A stretch of 64,000 nt of DNA from Phytohabitans suffuscus (GCF_011764565.1 NZ_AP022871.1:1550001-1614000), one strand, 5' to 3'; counted from the stretch's first letter, positions 26,157-36,419 are shown. The notes: generated by a model from the letters alone, not told the origin. A program made the numbers and translations.

Positions 26157-27440
26157 GTGGCCTTTACCTGGGGTGTGTCGACGGCGGCCTACCAGATCGA
26201 GGGCGGTGCCGCCGAGGGCGGGCGCGGCCGGTCCATCTGGGACGCCTTCTCCCACGAGCCGGGGCGAATCTCCGACGGCGGCACCGGCGACGTCGCGTGC
26301 GACCACTTCCACCGGTACCCGGAAGACATCGACCTGATGGCCGGGCTCGGCATCGACGCATACCGCTTCTCGGTCGCCTGGCCGCGCGTCCAGCCGGACG
26401 GCACCGGCCCGGCCAACGCGGCCGGCGTCGACTTCTACGACCGCCTCGTGGACGCGTTGCTGGCCAAGGGGATCGACCCGGTGGTCACGCTCTTCCACTG
26501 GGACCTGCCGCAGGCGCTCGAAGACAAGGGCGGCTGGCTGAGCCGCGACACGTCCTTCCGCTTCGCCGACTACGCCGGCCTGGTGGCCGGGGCGATCGGC
26601 GACCGGGTGCGGCTCTGGATCACGCTCAACGAGCCGTTCGTCCACATGACACTCGGGTACGCCACCGGCGAGCACGCGCCCGGCCGGACCCTCCTGTTCG
26701 ACGCGCTGCCGGTGGCGCATCACCAGCTTCTCGGCCACGGTCTCGCGGTGGCGGCACTGCGCGCCCAGGGTGCCGGCGCGGTGGCCATCACCAACAACTA
26801 CACGCCCGTCTGGCCGGTGGGTGACACGGAGGCGGACGCGGCGGCAGCGGCGGCCTACCATGCCCTGCACAACCGCCTCTTCACCGATCCGCTGTTCGGG
26901 CGGGGCTATCCGGAGCTGGGGCTCGACCCGGCGGCCGTGCACGACGGCGACCTCGACACGATCGCCGCACCGCTCGACGCGCTGGGCGTCAACTACTACA
27001 ACCCCACCGGGGTGCGCGCTCCGTCCACTCCGGACAGTCCACTGCCCTTCGAGCTCGTGCCGATAGCGGGTTACCTTACGACGGCGTTCGGCTGGCCGGT
27101 GGTCCCGGACGGGCTGCGCCAGCTGCTCGTGTCGCTCAAGGAGGAGTACGGCGCGTCCCTCCCGCCGATCCACGTGACCGAGAGCGGCTGCGCGTACGAC
27201 GGGATCGACGACCCGGAGCGAGTGGCCTATCTGGACGGCCACATCGGAGCGATGCGCTCGGCGATGGCGTCCGGTGTGGACGTGCGCGGCTACTTCGTCT
27301 GGTCGCTGCTGGACAACTTCGAGTGGGCCGAGGGATACACCAAGCGCTTCGGCCTGGTGCACGTCGACTACGACACGCAGGTGCGCACGCCGAAGACCTC
27401 CTACGCCTGGTACCGGGACCTCGTCAGAGCCTCCCGATGA
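26157..27440 (+). CDS. beta-glucosidase, glycoside hydrolase family 1
   Basis: This 427-residue GH1 enzyme has the N-terminal signature FTWGVSTAAYQIEGG, the acid/base motif TLNEPF near residue 160 and the nucleophile region VTESGCAYDG near 340. The consensus there is TENG, so the asparagine is replaced by serine while the glutamate is kept. WSLLDNFEWAEGY closes the barrel. No signal peptide is present, so it should hydrolyse imported beta-glucosides in the cytosol. GTG 26157 has a perfect AGGAGG six bases upstream. Its stop overlaps the MFS start (ATGA), suggesting coupled import and hydrolysis. Confidence 0.95.
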   Translation: MAFTWGVSTAAYQIEGGAAEGGRGRSIWDAFSHEPGRISDGGTGDVACDHFHRYPEDIDLMAGLGIDAYRFSVAWPRVQPDGTGPANAAGVDFYDRLVDALLAKGIDPVVTLFHWDLPQALEDKGGWLSRDTSFRFADYAGLVAGAIGDRVRLWITLNEPFVHMTLGYATGEHAPGRTLLFDALPVAHHQLLGHGLAVAALRAQGAGAVAITNNYTPVWPVGDTEADAAAAAAYHALHNRLFTDPLFGRGYPELGLDPAAVHDGDLDTIAAPLDALGVNYYNPTGVRAPSTPDSPLPFELVPIAGYLTTAFGWPVVPDGLRQLLVSLKEEYGASLPPIHVTESGCAYDGIDDPERVAYLDGHIGAMRSAMASGVDVRGYFVWSLLDNFEWAEGYTKRFGLVHVDYDTQVRTPKTSYAWYRDLVRASR

Positions 27441-28692
27441 CGGCCGGGGTCGGGCTTCCCACCGCACTCGCCGAGCCGACCGTACCGGTGCGGCGGAGCT
27501 GGATCGCGCTCGTCTTCAGCGCCAACCTCGGCGTGTGGATGGCCTTTTTCACGCCGATCCAGGTGCTGCTGCCCAACCAGGTCGAGCTGATCGACCCGGC
27601 CAACAAGGAGGCGATGTTCGGCTGGGTGACCGCGCTCGGCGCGCTGGCGGCGGTGATCGCCAACCCGCTGGCCGGCGCGCTCTCCGACCGTACGTCCCTG
27701 CGGATCGGCGAGCGGGCCTACGGCCGGCGGCACGTGTGGACACTCTCCAGCGCGCTGCTCGGGGCGGCCTCGCTGGCGGTCCTCGGCCAGCAGCGCACGA
27801 TCGTCGGCGTCGCGGTCTGCTGGGTGGCCGCCCAGGTCTGCTTCAACGCGGCGCTCGCGACGCTCACCGCCGCGATCCCCGACCGGGTACCGGTGGCACA
27901 GCGCGGTGGCGTCTCCGGGTGGGTGGGCATCCCGCAGTCGCTCGGCCTCGTCGTCGGCGCGGTGCTGGTCACCGCGATCTTCACGGAGAACAAGGCCGGG
28001 TACTACGCGGTGGCGGTGGCCGTGCTGATCCTGGCGCTCCCGTTCGCCCTCTTCACCCCGGACGACCCGCTGCCGCCCGCCCACCGCACGCGGGAGCCGC
28101 TGCTCTCCGGCATGTGGATCAGCCCCGGCGGCACCCGGACTTCGCCTGGGCCTGGGGCACCCGCTTCCTGGTGCAGGTCGGCAACGCGCTGGGCACGCTC
28201 TACCTGCTCTACTTCCTGCAGGACGGGGTGGGGTACCACGATCCCGAGGGCGGCCTGCTCGTCCTCATCCTCATCTACACCGCCGGCATGATGGCCACCG
28301 CGGTCGTGGCCGGCCGGCTCTCCGACCGTTCCGGCCGCCGCAAGATCTTTGTGATCTGGTCCGGCGTGATCATGGCCGTGGCGGCGGTGCTGCTCGCGGT
28401 CTGGCCGCTGTGGAGCACCGCCATCGTGGCGGCGGTGCTGCTCGGCGCCGGCTACGGCGTCTACCTGGCCGTCGACGCCGCGCTGATCACGCAGGTGCTC
28501 CCCCGCGCCTCCGACCGCGGCAAGGACCTGGGCGTCATCAACATCGCCAACGCCGCGCCGCAGGTGCTCGGCCCGGCCATGTCGGCGCCGATCGTGGTAC
28601 ACCTCGGCGGCTACTCCACGCTCTACGCGCTCACCGCTGTCGTCACCCTCCTCGGCAGCGTCTTCGTGGTACGGATACGCTCGGTGCCGTGA
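27437..28692 (+). pseudogene. MFS sugar-type transporter, frameshifted
   Basis: Starting at ATG 27437, the first frame encodes about 230 residues with six membrane helices. They include SWIALVFSANLGVWMAFFTP, ALAAVIANPLAGALSDRTS (the MFS loop 2-3 motif) and SGWVGIPQSLGLVVG. After the CCCC run 28123-28126 the frame is lost; the -1 frame continues with [17 protein letters not shown] and six more helices to 28692. Restoring one C gives a 12-helix transporter of about 418 residues, probably importing the glucosides split by the neighbour. Its stop overlaps the gltX GTG. The indel could be a sequence error. Confidence 0.75.
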
Positions 28693-30098
28693 CGGTACGC
28701 GTGCGCTTCGCCCCATCTCCCACCGGTATGTTCCACGTCGGCGGCGCCCGGTCGGCGCTGCAAAACTGGATCTACGCGAAGCAGCACCACGGTGTCTTCG
28801 TCCTGCGGATCGAAGACACCGACGCCGCGCGCAACCGGCCCGAGTGGACCGAGGGCATCCTCAACGCGCTGGACTGGATCGGCATCGAGCGCGGCACGTA
28901 CGAGGGCCCGCACTTCCAGTCCGCCAACGCCGACGAGCACCGCGCCGCCGCCGGCAAGCTCTACGCGGCCGGCCGCGCGTACTACTGCGACTGCACGCGC
29001 GAGGACGTGCAGGCCCGCACCGGCTCCCAGTACCAGGGCTACGACGGCTTCTGCCGCGACCGCGGCCTGACGGCCGGCCCCGGCCGGGCGCTGCGCTTCC
29101 GCACCCCGGACGACGGCTTCACCGTGGTGGTCGACCTCATCCGCGGCGAGCCCACCTGGGAAAACAAGCTCCTCGAAGACTTCGTCATCGCCCGTGGCGA
29201 CGGCTCCCCGGTCTTCCTGCTGGCCAACGTGGTCGACGACATGACGATGGGCATCACCCACGTCATCCGCGCCGAGGAGCACCTGCCCAACACGCCGAAG
29301 CAGCAGATGCTGTGGGACGCGCTGGGCGTAAAGCCGCCGATCTGGGCGCACGTGCCCGTCGTGGTCAACGAAAAGCGGCAGAAGCTCTCCAAGCGCCGCG
29401 ACAAGGTGGCGCTGGAGGCGTACCGCGACGAGGGCTACCTGGCCGACACGATGCGCAACTACCTGATGCTGCTCGGCTGGGCCCCCAGCGGCAACCGGGA
29501 GATCGTGCCGTGGTCGGTGATCGAGGAGGAGTTCCGCCTCGAAGAGGTCAACCCGTCGCCCGCGTTCTTCGACGAGAAGAAGCTGCGCGCCTTCAACGGC
29601 GAGTACATCCGCGCGCTGGACGCCGCCGCCTTCTCCGCCGCCTGCCAGCCCTGGCTGGTGGGTACCGAGACCATCCCCCCACCCCCGTGGCGCCCGGAGG
29701 ACTTCGACCCGGCCGCCTTCGCCGCGGTGGCCCCCCTGGCCCAGACCCGTATCTCGGTGCTGAGCGAGATCGTGCCGAACGTCGACTTCCTGTTCGTACC
29801 GTCACCCGAGATCGACGAGGCAGCCTGGGCCAAGGCGATGAAGGACGGTGCCGCCGACCTCCTCGACGCGGCCGCGGCCGCCTTCGACGCCCTGCCGTCC
29901 TGGGACGCCGAGTCGCTGAAGGCCGCCCTGGAGGCGGTGGGCGCCGCGCGCGGCCTGAAGCTGGGCAAGGCACAGGCCCCGGTGCGGGTGGCGGTGACGG
30001 GCCGGAGCGTGGGGCTGCCGCTCTTCGAGTCGCTGGTGGTGCTCGGCAAGGAGCGCACCCTGGCCCGCGTCGAGGCCGCCCGCGTCCGCCTCGTCTGA
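28689..30098 (+). CDS. gltX: glutamate-tRNA ligase
   Basis: This 469-residue class I synthetase carries the HIGH-type motif in [20 protein letters not shown] at the N-terminus, [23 protein letters not shown] and the KMSKS-type motif KLSKR near residue 240, followed by the anticodon-binding domain. It charges tRNA-Glu. The GTG start overlaps the preceding transporter stop (GTGA). Whether this is the only gltX of the genome cannot be judged here; its place behind a sugar-use operon is unusual for a housekeeping gene. A perfect hairpin covers its stop codon. Confidence 0.93.
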   Translation: MTVRVRFAPSPTGMFHVGGARSALQNWIYAKQHHGVFVLRIEDTDAARNRPEWTEGILNALDWIGIERGTYEGPHFQSANADEHRAAAGKLYAAGRAYYCDCTREDVQARTGSQYQGYDGFCRDRGLTAGPGRALRFRTPDDGFTVVVDLIRGEPTWENKLLEDFVIARGDGSPVFLLANVVDDMTMGITHVIRAEEHLPNTPKQQMLWDALGVKPPIWAHVPVVVNEKRQKLSKRRDKVALEAYRDEGYLADTMRNYLMLLGWAPSGNREIVPWSVIEEEFRLEEVNPSPAFFDEKKLRAFNGEYIRALDAAAFSAACQPWLVGTETIPPPPWRPEDFDPAAFAAVAPLAQTRISVLSEIVPNVDFLFVPSPEIDEAAWAKAMKDGAADLLDAAAAAFDALPSWDAESLKAALEAVGAARGLKLGKAQAPVRVAVTGRSVGLPLFESLVVLGKERTLARVEAARVRLV

Positions 30099-30105
30099 GG
30101 CGGAC
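30084..30105 (+). terminator. hairpin over the gltX stop codon
   Basis: GTCCGCCTC (30084-30092) pairs perfectly with GAGGCGGAC (30097-30105) around a 4-nt loop, with the TGA at 30096-30098 inside. It probably terminates the bgl-MFS-gltX transcript. Confidence 0.55.
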
Positions 30106-30172
30106 AAGGCCCGCCTCGTCGAAGGCGACAAAGCTCAAAAGACAGGCAAGCTCAAAGACAGGCAAAATAAAG

Positions 30173-30195
30173 ACCCGGCCCACAAGGGACCGGGT
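30173..30195. terminator. second hairpin between gltX and the convergent NYN gene
   Basis: ACCCGG (30173-30178) pairs with CCGGGT (30190-30195); an inner CCC/GGG pair extends the stem with one bulged A. It follows an AT-richer stretch with an imperfect tandem repeat (agctcaaaagacaggca, about 30132-30165) and may terminate both convergent transcripts. Confidence 0.5.
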
Positions 30196-30246
30196 GAGTT
30201 ATGGACCTAGTTTAAACGGTGGGGTGGCCGGCGCGCCACCCCACAA

Positions 30247-30993
30247 TCACCAGCCGACCGGCTTTACATATCCGCCAACGGGATCGGAAAGCTGGTGGCT
30301 CAAGTAGTCCGCGCTGGTGAGCTTGCGCCACCAGTGATTACCCACGCCCTCGTCGTTCCTGCCCGCCAGATCGCCGGCGAACAAACCTGAGCGCGGGTTC
30401 ACATGTCCGACGGGCACCCGCTGACGGGCGGTCAGGACAGGTAGTCGCAGGTCGCTGTCGTTGGAGATCACCACCACCCCGTCGACCCGCTCCTCGAGGA
30501 CGTCCATCATCAGGTGGGTGGCCACGTTGACGTCCGTCCCTTTCTCCTCCTGGTGGAAATGAGACACCATGAACAGCGCTTGGGAACCGGGCACGGCCAT
30601 CGGTGATACGACCTTTACCGGCCATTCGGGCCGGGTGAGGATGGGCGCACCGTTGGGGCCTCTGGTCGCCAGTGGGGCGTATTTGACCCTGGCGACATAG
30701 TTGCCGTACTCGATCAGGTCGATGCTCTTGGCCGCCACCAGTGCCTTCAGGTATCTGTCCTGGTCGGCGGCGCCCGATGGGTTGCTGACCGCGTTGATGC
30801 GGGCGGTGCAGTAGACGATGCGGTCGATGGCGGCGCCCGGCCAGCCGCGCTGGGCGGTGACCAGCGATGTGGCCAGCCCGCGCAGGTCGAGCCACCGCCA
30901 CCCGGCCGTCCCGCGGCCGCAGACCGCTCGCGCTCCGTAGTAGAGGTTGTAACCGTCGATGTACACGCCGACGCGTGCGGGGATCGGGGGCAT
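30247..30993 (-). CDS. NYN domain (PIN-like) protein
   Basis: This 248-residue protein starts with [19 protein letters not shown], the first acidic motif of NYN domains. [17 protein letters not shown] near residue 150 and [14 protein letters not shown] near 175 complete the set of acidic residues expected for metal-dependent RNA cleavage. NYN proteins act as ribonucleases in RNA processing or defence. It is monocistronic, with a divergent FAD oxidase gene upstream. A second, unrelated NYN gene lies at 36420. Confidence 0.85.
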   Translation of the reverse strand: MPPIPARVGVYIDGYNLYYGARAVCGRGTAGWRWLDLRGLATSLVTAQRGWPGAAIDRIVYCTARINAVSNPSGAADQDRYLKALVAAKSIDLIEYGNYVARVKYAPLATRGPNGAPILTRPEWPVKVVSPMAVPGSQALFMVSHFHQEEKGTDVNVATHLMMDVLEERVDGVVVISNDSDLRLPVLTARQRVPVGHVNPRSGLFAGDLAGRNDEGVGNHWWRKLTSADYLSHQLSDPVGGYVKPVGW

Positions 30994-31142
30994 GGCGCCT
31001 CACGGTACGCGAAAGTCGCTGTTGGTGATGGCCTGCCAACGCACTGTAGATCCTCGCGCTTCCCAGGCCACCGTGTAGAGAAGCCGGTGCGCGGCTCCGA
31101 CCAAGGGGCGAAGGCCAACCCGAGGCCGTCCCAGGAGGAGAC

Positions 31143-32501
31143 ATGCACACCACCACCACGACGTCGCTGACCGGCGAGGTCGTCCGTCCCGGCGACGAGT
31201 CGTACGACCGGCTGCGCCGTACCTTCGTGCACGAGGGCGAGCCGGCGGTGATCGTGCGCTGCCACGACGGTGACGACGTGCGGCGGGCGATCAGGTTCGC
31301 GCGTACGCACGATCTCGTGCTGTCCGTGCGCAGCGGCGGCCACAACGGCGCCGGGTTCGGCACCAACACCGGCGGTATGGTCATCGACCTCGGCCCGATC
31401 GACGCGGTCGAGGTGGTCGACGCCGAGCGGGGCCTGGTGCGCCTCGGCGCCGGCGCGCGGTGGCGCGAGGCCGCCGCCACGCTCGCCGCGCACGGGCTCG
31501 CGCTCTCCTCCGGTGACACGGCGAGCGTCGGCGTCGGCGGGCTGATGCTGGGCGGCGGGATCGGCTGGCTGGTACGCAGGCACGGCCTCGCCCTCGACGC
31601 CCTCGTCGCCGCCGAGGTGGTCACCGCGGACGGCGAGATCGTGCGGGCCGGCGCGGACGAGCAACCCGAGCTGTTCTGGGCGATCCGGGGCGGTGGTGGC
31701 AACTTCGGCGTGGTCACGACGTTCGAGGTGATCGCGTACCCGGTGGGCGACGTGCTCTTCGGCTCGGTCTGGTACGCCGCGGAAGAGGCGGCGGCCGTGC
31801 TGCGCGGCTGGCGGGACTTCCTGCGCACCGGCGGCGACGAGGTCACCACGATCGCGCGGGTCGCGCCGTCGTTCGGCGGGCCGCGGCAGCCGGTGGAGAT
31901 AGCGTTCTGCGTGCCGGCCGGCGACGAGGACGCCGCGCGGGCCGCGATCGCACCGCTGCGGCGCCTCGGCACCGTGGTCGAGGAGAAGGTCACCCGGCGC
32001 CCGTACCCCCAGGTGCTCGAAGAGGTCGAGGACCTGCCGCCGGGCTTCTGCCCGGCGGTCCGCAACGGCCTCGTCCCCGCCCTCACCGACCGGCTCGTCG
32101 ACGTCGCGCTGGCCCGCACCGGCGAGATCGGCACCGTGTACCTGGAGCTGCGCGGCCTGGGTGGGGCGTTCGGCCGGGTGGCCGAGGACGCGACCGCGTT
32201 CGCCCACCGCGACAGCGAGGCCATGCTGCTCACGGTGCAGCTGGACAGCGGCGAGACGGGCGAGGCGCCCTTCGCCGAGCTGTGGCGTGCGGTGGGGCCG
32301 ATGACCCGCGGCGCGTACGGCAACTTCCTCACGACCGCGACGCCCGAGGACGCGGCCACGATGTACCCGCAGGACACCTACCGGCGGCTGGCCGCGGTCA
32401 AAGCGGCCTACGACCCCACAAACCTCTTCAGCCACAACCACAATGTGCCGCCCAGGGCACCACGGCCGGCGGCGGCCGGTTACGATTCGGCGGCCGAATG
32501 A
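31143..32501 (+). CDS. FAD-binding oxidoreductase, berberine-bridge/VAO type
   Basis: This 452-residue protein has a PCMH-type FAD-binding domain (VLSVRSGGHNGAGFGTNTGG near residue 60, where the histidine may hold FAD covalently, then GGLMLGGGIGWLVRRHG). A substrate domain follows, and the BBE C-terminal motif AAYDPTNLFSHNHNV. Such enzymes oxidise alcohols, sugars or natural-product intermediates with oxygen. No export signal is seen. ATG 31143 has AGGAGGAG just upstream. The substrate is unknown. Confidence 0.9.
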   Translation: MHTTTTTSLTGEVVRPGDESYDRLRRTFVHEGEPAVIVRCHDGDDVRRAIRFARTHDLVLSVRSGGHNGAGFGTNTGGMVIDLGPIDAVEVVDAERGLVRLGAGARWREAAATLAAHGLALSSGDTASVGVGGLMLGGGIGWLVRRHGLALDALVAAEVVTADGEIVRAGADEQPELFWAIRGGGGNFGVVTTFEVIAYPVGDVLFGSVWYAAEEAAAVLRGWRDFLRTGGDEVTTIARVAPSFGGPRQPVEIAFCVPAGDEDAARAAIAPLRRLGTVVEEKVTRRPYPQVLEEVEDLPPGFCPAVRNGLVPALTDRLVDVALARTGEIGTVYLELRGLGGAFGRVAEDATAFAHRDSEAMLLTVQLDSGETGEAPFAELWRAVGPMTRGAYGNFLTTATPEDAATMYPQDTYRRLAAVKAAYDPTNLFSHNHNVPPRAPRPAAAGYDSAAE

Positions 32502-32655
32502 ATGGGGCTGTTGTCCCGCCCGGCGGCGATCGCAGATAGTTCGAAAAACCTGGGCTGCGCGTGCAACCGCACGAGGCATGGCGGAGTCTTTGGTTTAAGC
32601 GGATCGTCGGCCGCACCACGGGGCGAGACCATCCATCGGGGCGGGGAGGTCGGTC

Positions 32656-33306
32656 ATGGTCGCAAGGGTGAGCCGCCGATGGTTCATGAGCGGTGCTCTG
32701 CTGGTCGCCGTCGCCGCTCCCCTGCTCGTGCCGTCGTCCGCGGTCGCCGCGCCGCCCAAGCCCGACACGATCACGATCGACGGCGAGGAGCTCGAAGGGG
32801 CGATCACGGTCCACGCCAAGGCCAACCCGGAGCTCTTCGAGGCGCTGCTGAGCCAGGTCAACTGGATGGCCGACGCCAAGGGCCAGACCGGCGCGCCCAA
32901 GGCTGACAAGCTCGGCCGCAAGTACACGGTGGTCGTGCGGGTCGGCGACCAGTCCAAGCAGACCTACGACCTCTACCCGCTCGCCGCCGGCGGCCCCCGC
33001 GCCTACCGCCCGGCCAAGCAGCCCGACAAGCGCAAGGCGACCAACGGGTGGTTCTACGGGCGGCTCAACATGTCCGAGACGCTGCGGGCGGCGGGTGTGC
33101 CGCTGCCGGAAAAGCCGGAGACGCTGCACGGCGGCATCGGCGGCGGCGACCGCGTCTTCGACGAAGACACGCTCAACCCGGGTCGCGACCTCGACAAGCT
33201 CCTGGCCGACCTGCGCGAGGTGCTCCTGCTCAACGGCGCGGTCGTGCTCGTCATCACGCTGGGCCTGGCCGGCATCTCGCTACTGGTGCGCCGCCGCACC
33301 CGCTAG
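32656..33306 (+). CDS. hypothetical exported, membrane-anchored protein
   Basis: This 216-residue protein has a signal peptide (RRWFMSGALLVAVAAPLLV, cleavage near AVAA at residue 32), an extracytoplasmic domain of about 140 residues, and a C-terminal membrane helix (VLLLNGAVVLVITLGLAGIS) with a basic tail RRRTR. This is the layout of a type I surface protein. No sortase motif is visible. I recognise no family. ATG 32656 is preceded by GGGGAGG. Confidence 0.75.
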   Translation: MVARVSRRWFMSGALLVAVAAPLLVPSSAVAAPPKPDTITIDGEELEGAITVHAKANPELFEALLSQVNWMADAKGQTGAPKADKLGRKYTVVVRVGDQSKQTYDLYPLAAGGPRAYRPAKQPDKRKATNGWFYGRLNMSETLRAAGVPLPEKPETLHGGIGGGDRVFDEDTLNPGRDLDKLLADLREVLLLNGAVVLVITLGLAGISLLVRRRTR

Positions 33307-33317
33307 TCGCGCCTGTA

Positions 33318-33683
33318 TCAGCACCACCGGTCTGGCGGGCGCTCCCGCCGGGTCGCGCGCGCCTGCGGCCGGACCGCGCCGTGCCGGTGGGCCCCGGCCC
33401 AGCCTGGATTGCTGGACCGGCACACAGCCGGGCCGCGCCGCTCGGGCAGGAGGGTGCGCCCCTCGTCAAAGGGCGGGTCGGCCGCCGGATCGTCTGACGC
33501 CTCTACTGGGGCGCCAGACGCAACGCCGTCTGAGCCGAGAGCGGCCGGCGGGACCGACTCCTCCACGGGCTGCGGACCGGCCCCACACACCCACCGCAGG
33601 TGCCTGCCGGGCACGCCGTGCTCGCCCAGCAGGTAGTGCTGCTCGCTCTCGGCGCTGCCGTGCTCGGCCTCCCCGTGCGCCAT
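33318..33683 (-). CDS. possible small hypothetical protein
   Basis: This frame of 121 residues starts with ATG 33683 behind GAGGAG about 8 bases upstream. Its first 35 residues (AEHGSAESEQHYLLGEHGVP) look protein-like; the remainder is proline- and arginine-rich and could be out of frame. I recognise no family. The gene is plausible but weakly supported. Confidence 0.35.
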   Translation of the reverse strand: MAHGEAEHGSAESEQHYLLGEHGVPGRHLRWVCGAGPQPVEESVPPAALGSDGVASGAPVEASDDPAADPPFDEGRTLLPERRGPAVCRSSNPGWAGAHRHGAVRPQARATRRERPPDRWC

Positions 33684-33743
33684 ATTTCGTTCTCCTCACC
33701 GGCGGACGACCGCCTGTACCAGGCTCCCCCGGTGCCTACTACA

Positions 33744-34283
33744 TCACTCCTTGGGCCGCGCGGGAAATAACGTGGCCCACAATGGGAAAGCGATCAACCA
33801 GACGACGAGCGCCACGGTCAGCCGCCAGATCCACGCATCCAACTGTTCGGTCCGGCTCCGGTCATCGACCAGGATGATGCCGCCCACCAGCAGGCCACAG
33901 GCGACCGCCCAGCCGGCCAACCCCTTGAACCACTCCCGCCACTCGTACTGTGCGCGCTCCCATCCGCCCTTCGGCGGCTTCCACGGCGGCGGTCCGCCGG
34001 CGAAGCGGTGGGCGAACCGTTGGTCCGCCCACCGCACCAACGAATGTCCAAACGCGATCGAGAATCCGATGAACGCGGCGGCCAGGCCGTGGGTGAAGTT
34101 CGCCTCCACGCCGCGCCGCAGGTCGATCACCGTCGCGACCAGCAGCACCACGTCGACAAAAGGCACACCCAGCAGGAGTACGGCACCGAGGCGGCGCCAC
34201 CTCAACAGGTACCGCGCGACGAGGCCGGCGCCCAGGATCACCCAGAACCCGATCTCGCACGCGGCGATGACCGCGAGAACCAT
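33744..34283 (-). CDS. conserved membrane protein of unknown function
   Basis: This 179-residue protein has five predicted hydrophobic segments: VLAVIAACEIGFWVILGAGL, VLLLGVPFVDVVLLVATVI, AAAFIGFSIAFGHSLV, WAVACGLLVGGIILV and LTVALVVWLIAFPLWATLF. A cytoplasmic loop rich in proline and tryptophan (GGPPPWKPPKGGWE) lies between the third and fourth. I do not know the family function. ATG 34283 was chosen because it begins the first helix; GAGG lies 8 bases upstream. It is divergent from the histidine kinase gene. Confidence 0.75.
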   Translation of the reverse strand: MVLAVIAACEIGFWVILGAGLVARYLLRWRRLGAVLLLGVPFVDVVLLVATVIDLRRGVEANFTHGLAAAFIGFSIAFGHSLVRWADQRFAHRFAGGPPPWKPPKGGWERAQYEWREWFKGLAGWAVACGLLVGGIILVDDRSRTEQLDAWIWRLTVALVVWLIAFPLWATLFPARPKE

Positions 34284-34424
34284 GCCTTCAGCCTCGCCGC
34301 GCGGGCGGCCCCGGGCCTCGGCGGCGGTGACGGAATCCGCGTACATCCTTCGGCGGATGCCGTACCCCGCCGGCTCGTCATGCGGTCGGAGGTCGCGCGG
34401 CGGAACGTGTGATGTGATCGGAAC

Positions 34425-35576
34425 GTGTCCGGAGCGCTGCGGCGAGACCTGACCCTGGCGGGCCTCTCGCTCGCCGGTGGCCTCGCCATGCTCGCGCTCG
34501 GCGTCGCGCACACGATCCAGCCCTGGCCGACGCGGCTGCCGATCGCGTTCTTCGTACCGCCGCTCGTGCTCGCCTGCGTCGCGCTCGCCCTGCGCCGGGT
34601 CGCCACCCGCACCGGCCTCGCCCTCGGCACGGTCGCGCTCGCCGCCGACCTCGTGCTGGGCGCCTCGCTCGGCACGCTGCTGGTGTACTCGCAGGTCCTC
34701 TACGACACCTGCCTGTACGGCGCGGCCCGGATGTGGCGGATCCTGCTGCGGATCGGCATCGGCGTGAGCGCCGCCTGCCTGGTCCTGGGGCCGATCCTCG
34801 CCGGCTCGTGGCGCGGCCTGCAGCTCGCCATCCCCGCGGTGCTGATCCTGGTCCTGCCGGTGGTGACCGCGATCAGCGTGCGGCAGTACCGGGACCAGGC
34901 CGCCGCCGAGCGGGCCCGCGCCGAGCAGACCGCCCGCCTCGTCGAGCTGGACCGCCGCCAGGCCGTCACCGCCGAGCGCACCCGGATGGCCCGCGAGCTG
35001 CACGACGTGATCGCCAACCACCTCAGCGCGGCCGCCATCCACGCGACCGCGGCCCTGTCGCTGGGCAGGCGCGACCCGGACGCCGTCGAGCAGGCGCTCA
35101 AGGTGATCCGCGAGAACAGCGTGCAGGGGCTGGCCGAGATGCGCCAGATGATCGAGCTGCTGCGCGAGGGCGCGGGCGACGAGCCCACCCGGGTACGGCT
35201 GGCCGAGCTCGACCAGCTCGTCGCGCAGGCGCGGGGCGCCGGGCTGGCCGTGCGGCTGGAGACCATGGGCGAGCCAAGGCCGCTGCCGGTGGGGGTGGAC
35301 CTCGCGGCGTACCGGATCGTGCAGGAGTCGCTGACCAACGCGCTCAAGCACGGCACCGGCCGGGCGGACGTGGCGGTCGCGTACGGCGCCGGGGTCGTCT
35401 CGCTCACCGTCGAAAACCCGATCAACGGCGCGTCGACCGTACCCGGGGCGGGCGCCGGCCTGATCGGCATGCGGGAGCGGGCCGCGCTGCTGCACGGCCG
35501 CTTCGACGCGGGCGGCGACGGCACCCGCTGGCGCGTCCACGCGGAGCTGCCCACGGCCGCGGCGGAGGCGGCATGA
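34425..35576 (+). CDS. two-component sensor histidine kinase (NarL/DesK type)
   Basis: This 383-residue kinase has five or six N-terminal membrane helices (residues 8-150), then a HisKA_3 dimerisation domain with the phospho-accepting histidine in MARELHDVIANHLS near residue 192. A HATPase domain follows (IVQESLTNALKHG, GAGLIGMRERAALLHG). It senses an unknown membrane or extracellular cue. Its stop overlaps the response-regulator start by four bases (ATGA at 35573), so the two form one unit. Confidence 0.93.
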   Translation: MSGALRRDLTLAGLSLAGGLAMLALGVAHTIQPWPTRLPIAFFVPPLVLACVALALRRVATRTGLALGTVALAADLVLGASLGTLLVYSQVLYDTCLYGAARMWRILLRIGIGVSAACLVLGPILAGSWRGLQLAIPAVLILVLPVVTAISVRQYRDQAAAERARAEQTARLVELDRRQAVTAERTRMARELHDVIANHLSAAAIHATAALSLGRRDPDAVEQALKVIRENSVQGLAEMRQMIELLREGAGDEPTRVRLAELDQLVAQARGAGLAVRLETMGEPRPLPVGVDLAAYRIVQESLTNALKHGTGRADVAVAYGAGVVSLTVENPINGASTVPGAGAGLIGMRERAALLHGRFDAGGDGTRWRVHAELPTAAAEAA

Positions 35577-36244
35577 CCACCGTCCGGGTGGTCATCGCGG
35601 ACGACCAGGACGCGGTCCGCGCCGGCCTCGCCATGATCCTCAACGGCGCGCCGGACGTCGAGGTGGTCGGGCAGGCCGCCGACGGCGCCGCGGCGCTCGA
35701 CCTCTGCCGCCGCCTCCGCCCCGACGTGGCCGTGCTGGACGTGCGCATGCCCCGCCTCGACGGCATCTCCGCCACCCGCGAGATCGTCGCCGAAGGGCTG
35801 GCCGACGTGCTGATGCTGACCACGTTCGACGTCGACGAGTACGTCTTTGGCGCCCTCCGCGCCGGCGCGGCCGGCTTCCTGCTGAAGGACACCGACGCGG
35901 CCGGCCTGGTCGACGCGGTACGCACGGTCGCCCGCGGCGACGGCATCATCGCACCCGCCGTGACCCGGCGGCTGATCTCCGCGTTCGCCGCCACCACCCC
36001 CGCCGCCCCGGCCGCCGTGCGCGCCGCCGTGGCGGGCCTGACGCCGCGCGAACGGGACGTGCTCGCCTGCCTGGGCCAGGGCCTGTCCAACCTGGAGATC
36101 GCCGCCCGCCTGGAGATGGCCGAGTCGACCACCAAGACCCACGTCAGCCGCATTCTCACCAAACTGGGGCTTCGAAGCCGAGTCCAGGCCGCGATTCTCG
36201 CCCAGGACCTCAATCTTCTATCGATCAAGGGATTTGCTGAATGA
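35573..36244 (+). CDS. LuxR-family response regulator
   Basis: This 223-residue protein has a receiver domain (VVIADDQDAVRAGL; phospho-aspartate in VAVLDVRMPRLDG at about residue 55; LMLTTFD; FLLKDTD) and a C-terminal LuxR helix-turn-helix (LTPRERDVLACLGQGLSNLE, TTKTHVSRILTKLGLRSR). It is the cognate partner of the kinase encoded just upstream. Target genes are unknown. Confidence 0.95.
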   Translation: MTTVRVVIADDQDAVRAGLAMILNGAPDVEVVGQAADGAAALDLCRRLRPDVAVLDVRMPRLDGISATREIVAEGLADVLMLTTFDVDEYVFGALRAGAAGFLLKDTDAAGLVDAVRTVARGDGIIAPAVTRRLISAFAATTPAAPAAVRAAVAGLTPRERDVLACLGQGLSNLEIAARLEMAESTTKTHVSRILTKLGLRSRVQAAILAQDLNLLSIKGFAE

Positions 36245-36419
36245 TCGGCCCATGTCCCCCAACGGAGTGAACTGAAATCTTCCCCGGCATGCGAACATTC
36301 CCTGGGGAGACCCGATTTGACAACCGCCGGCGCGCACGCTATAAAGGATCCACTGCTGCCCGCCATCTTGGCCTCGGTCCGGATTGGCGGGCGTTATTCA
36401 TTTCACGAGGAGCGGTCAC

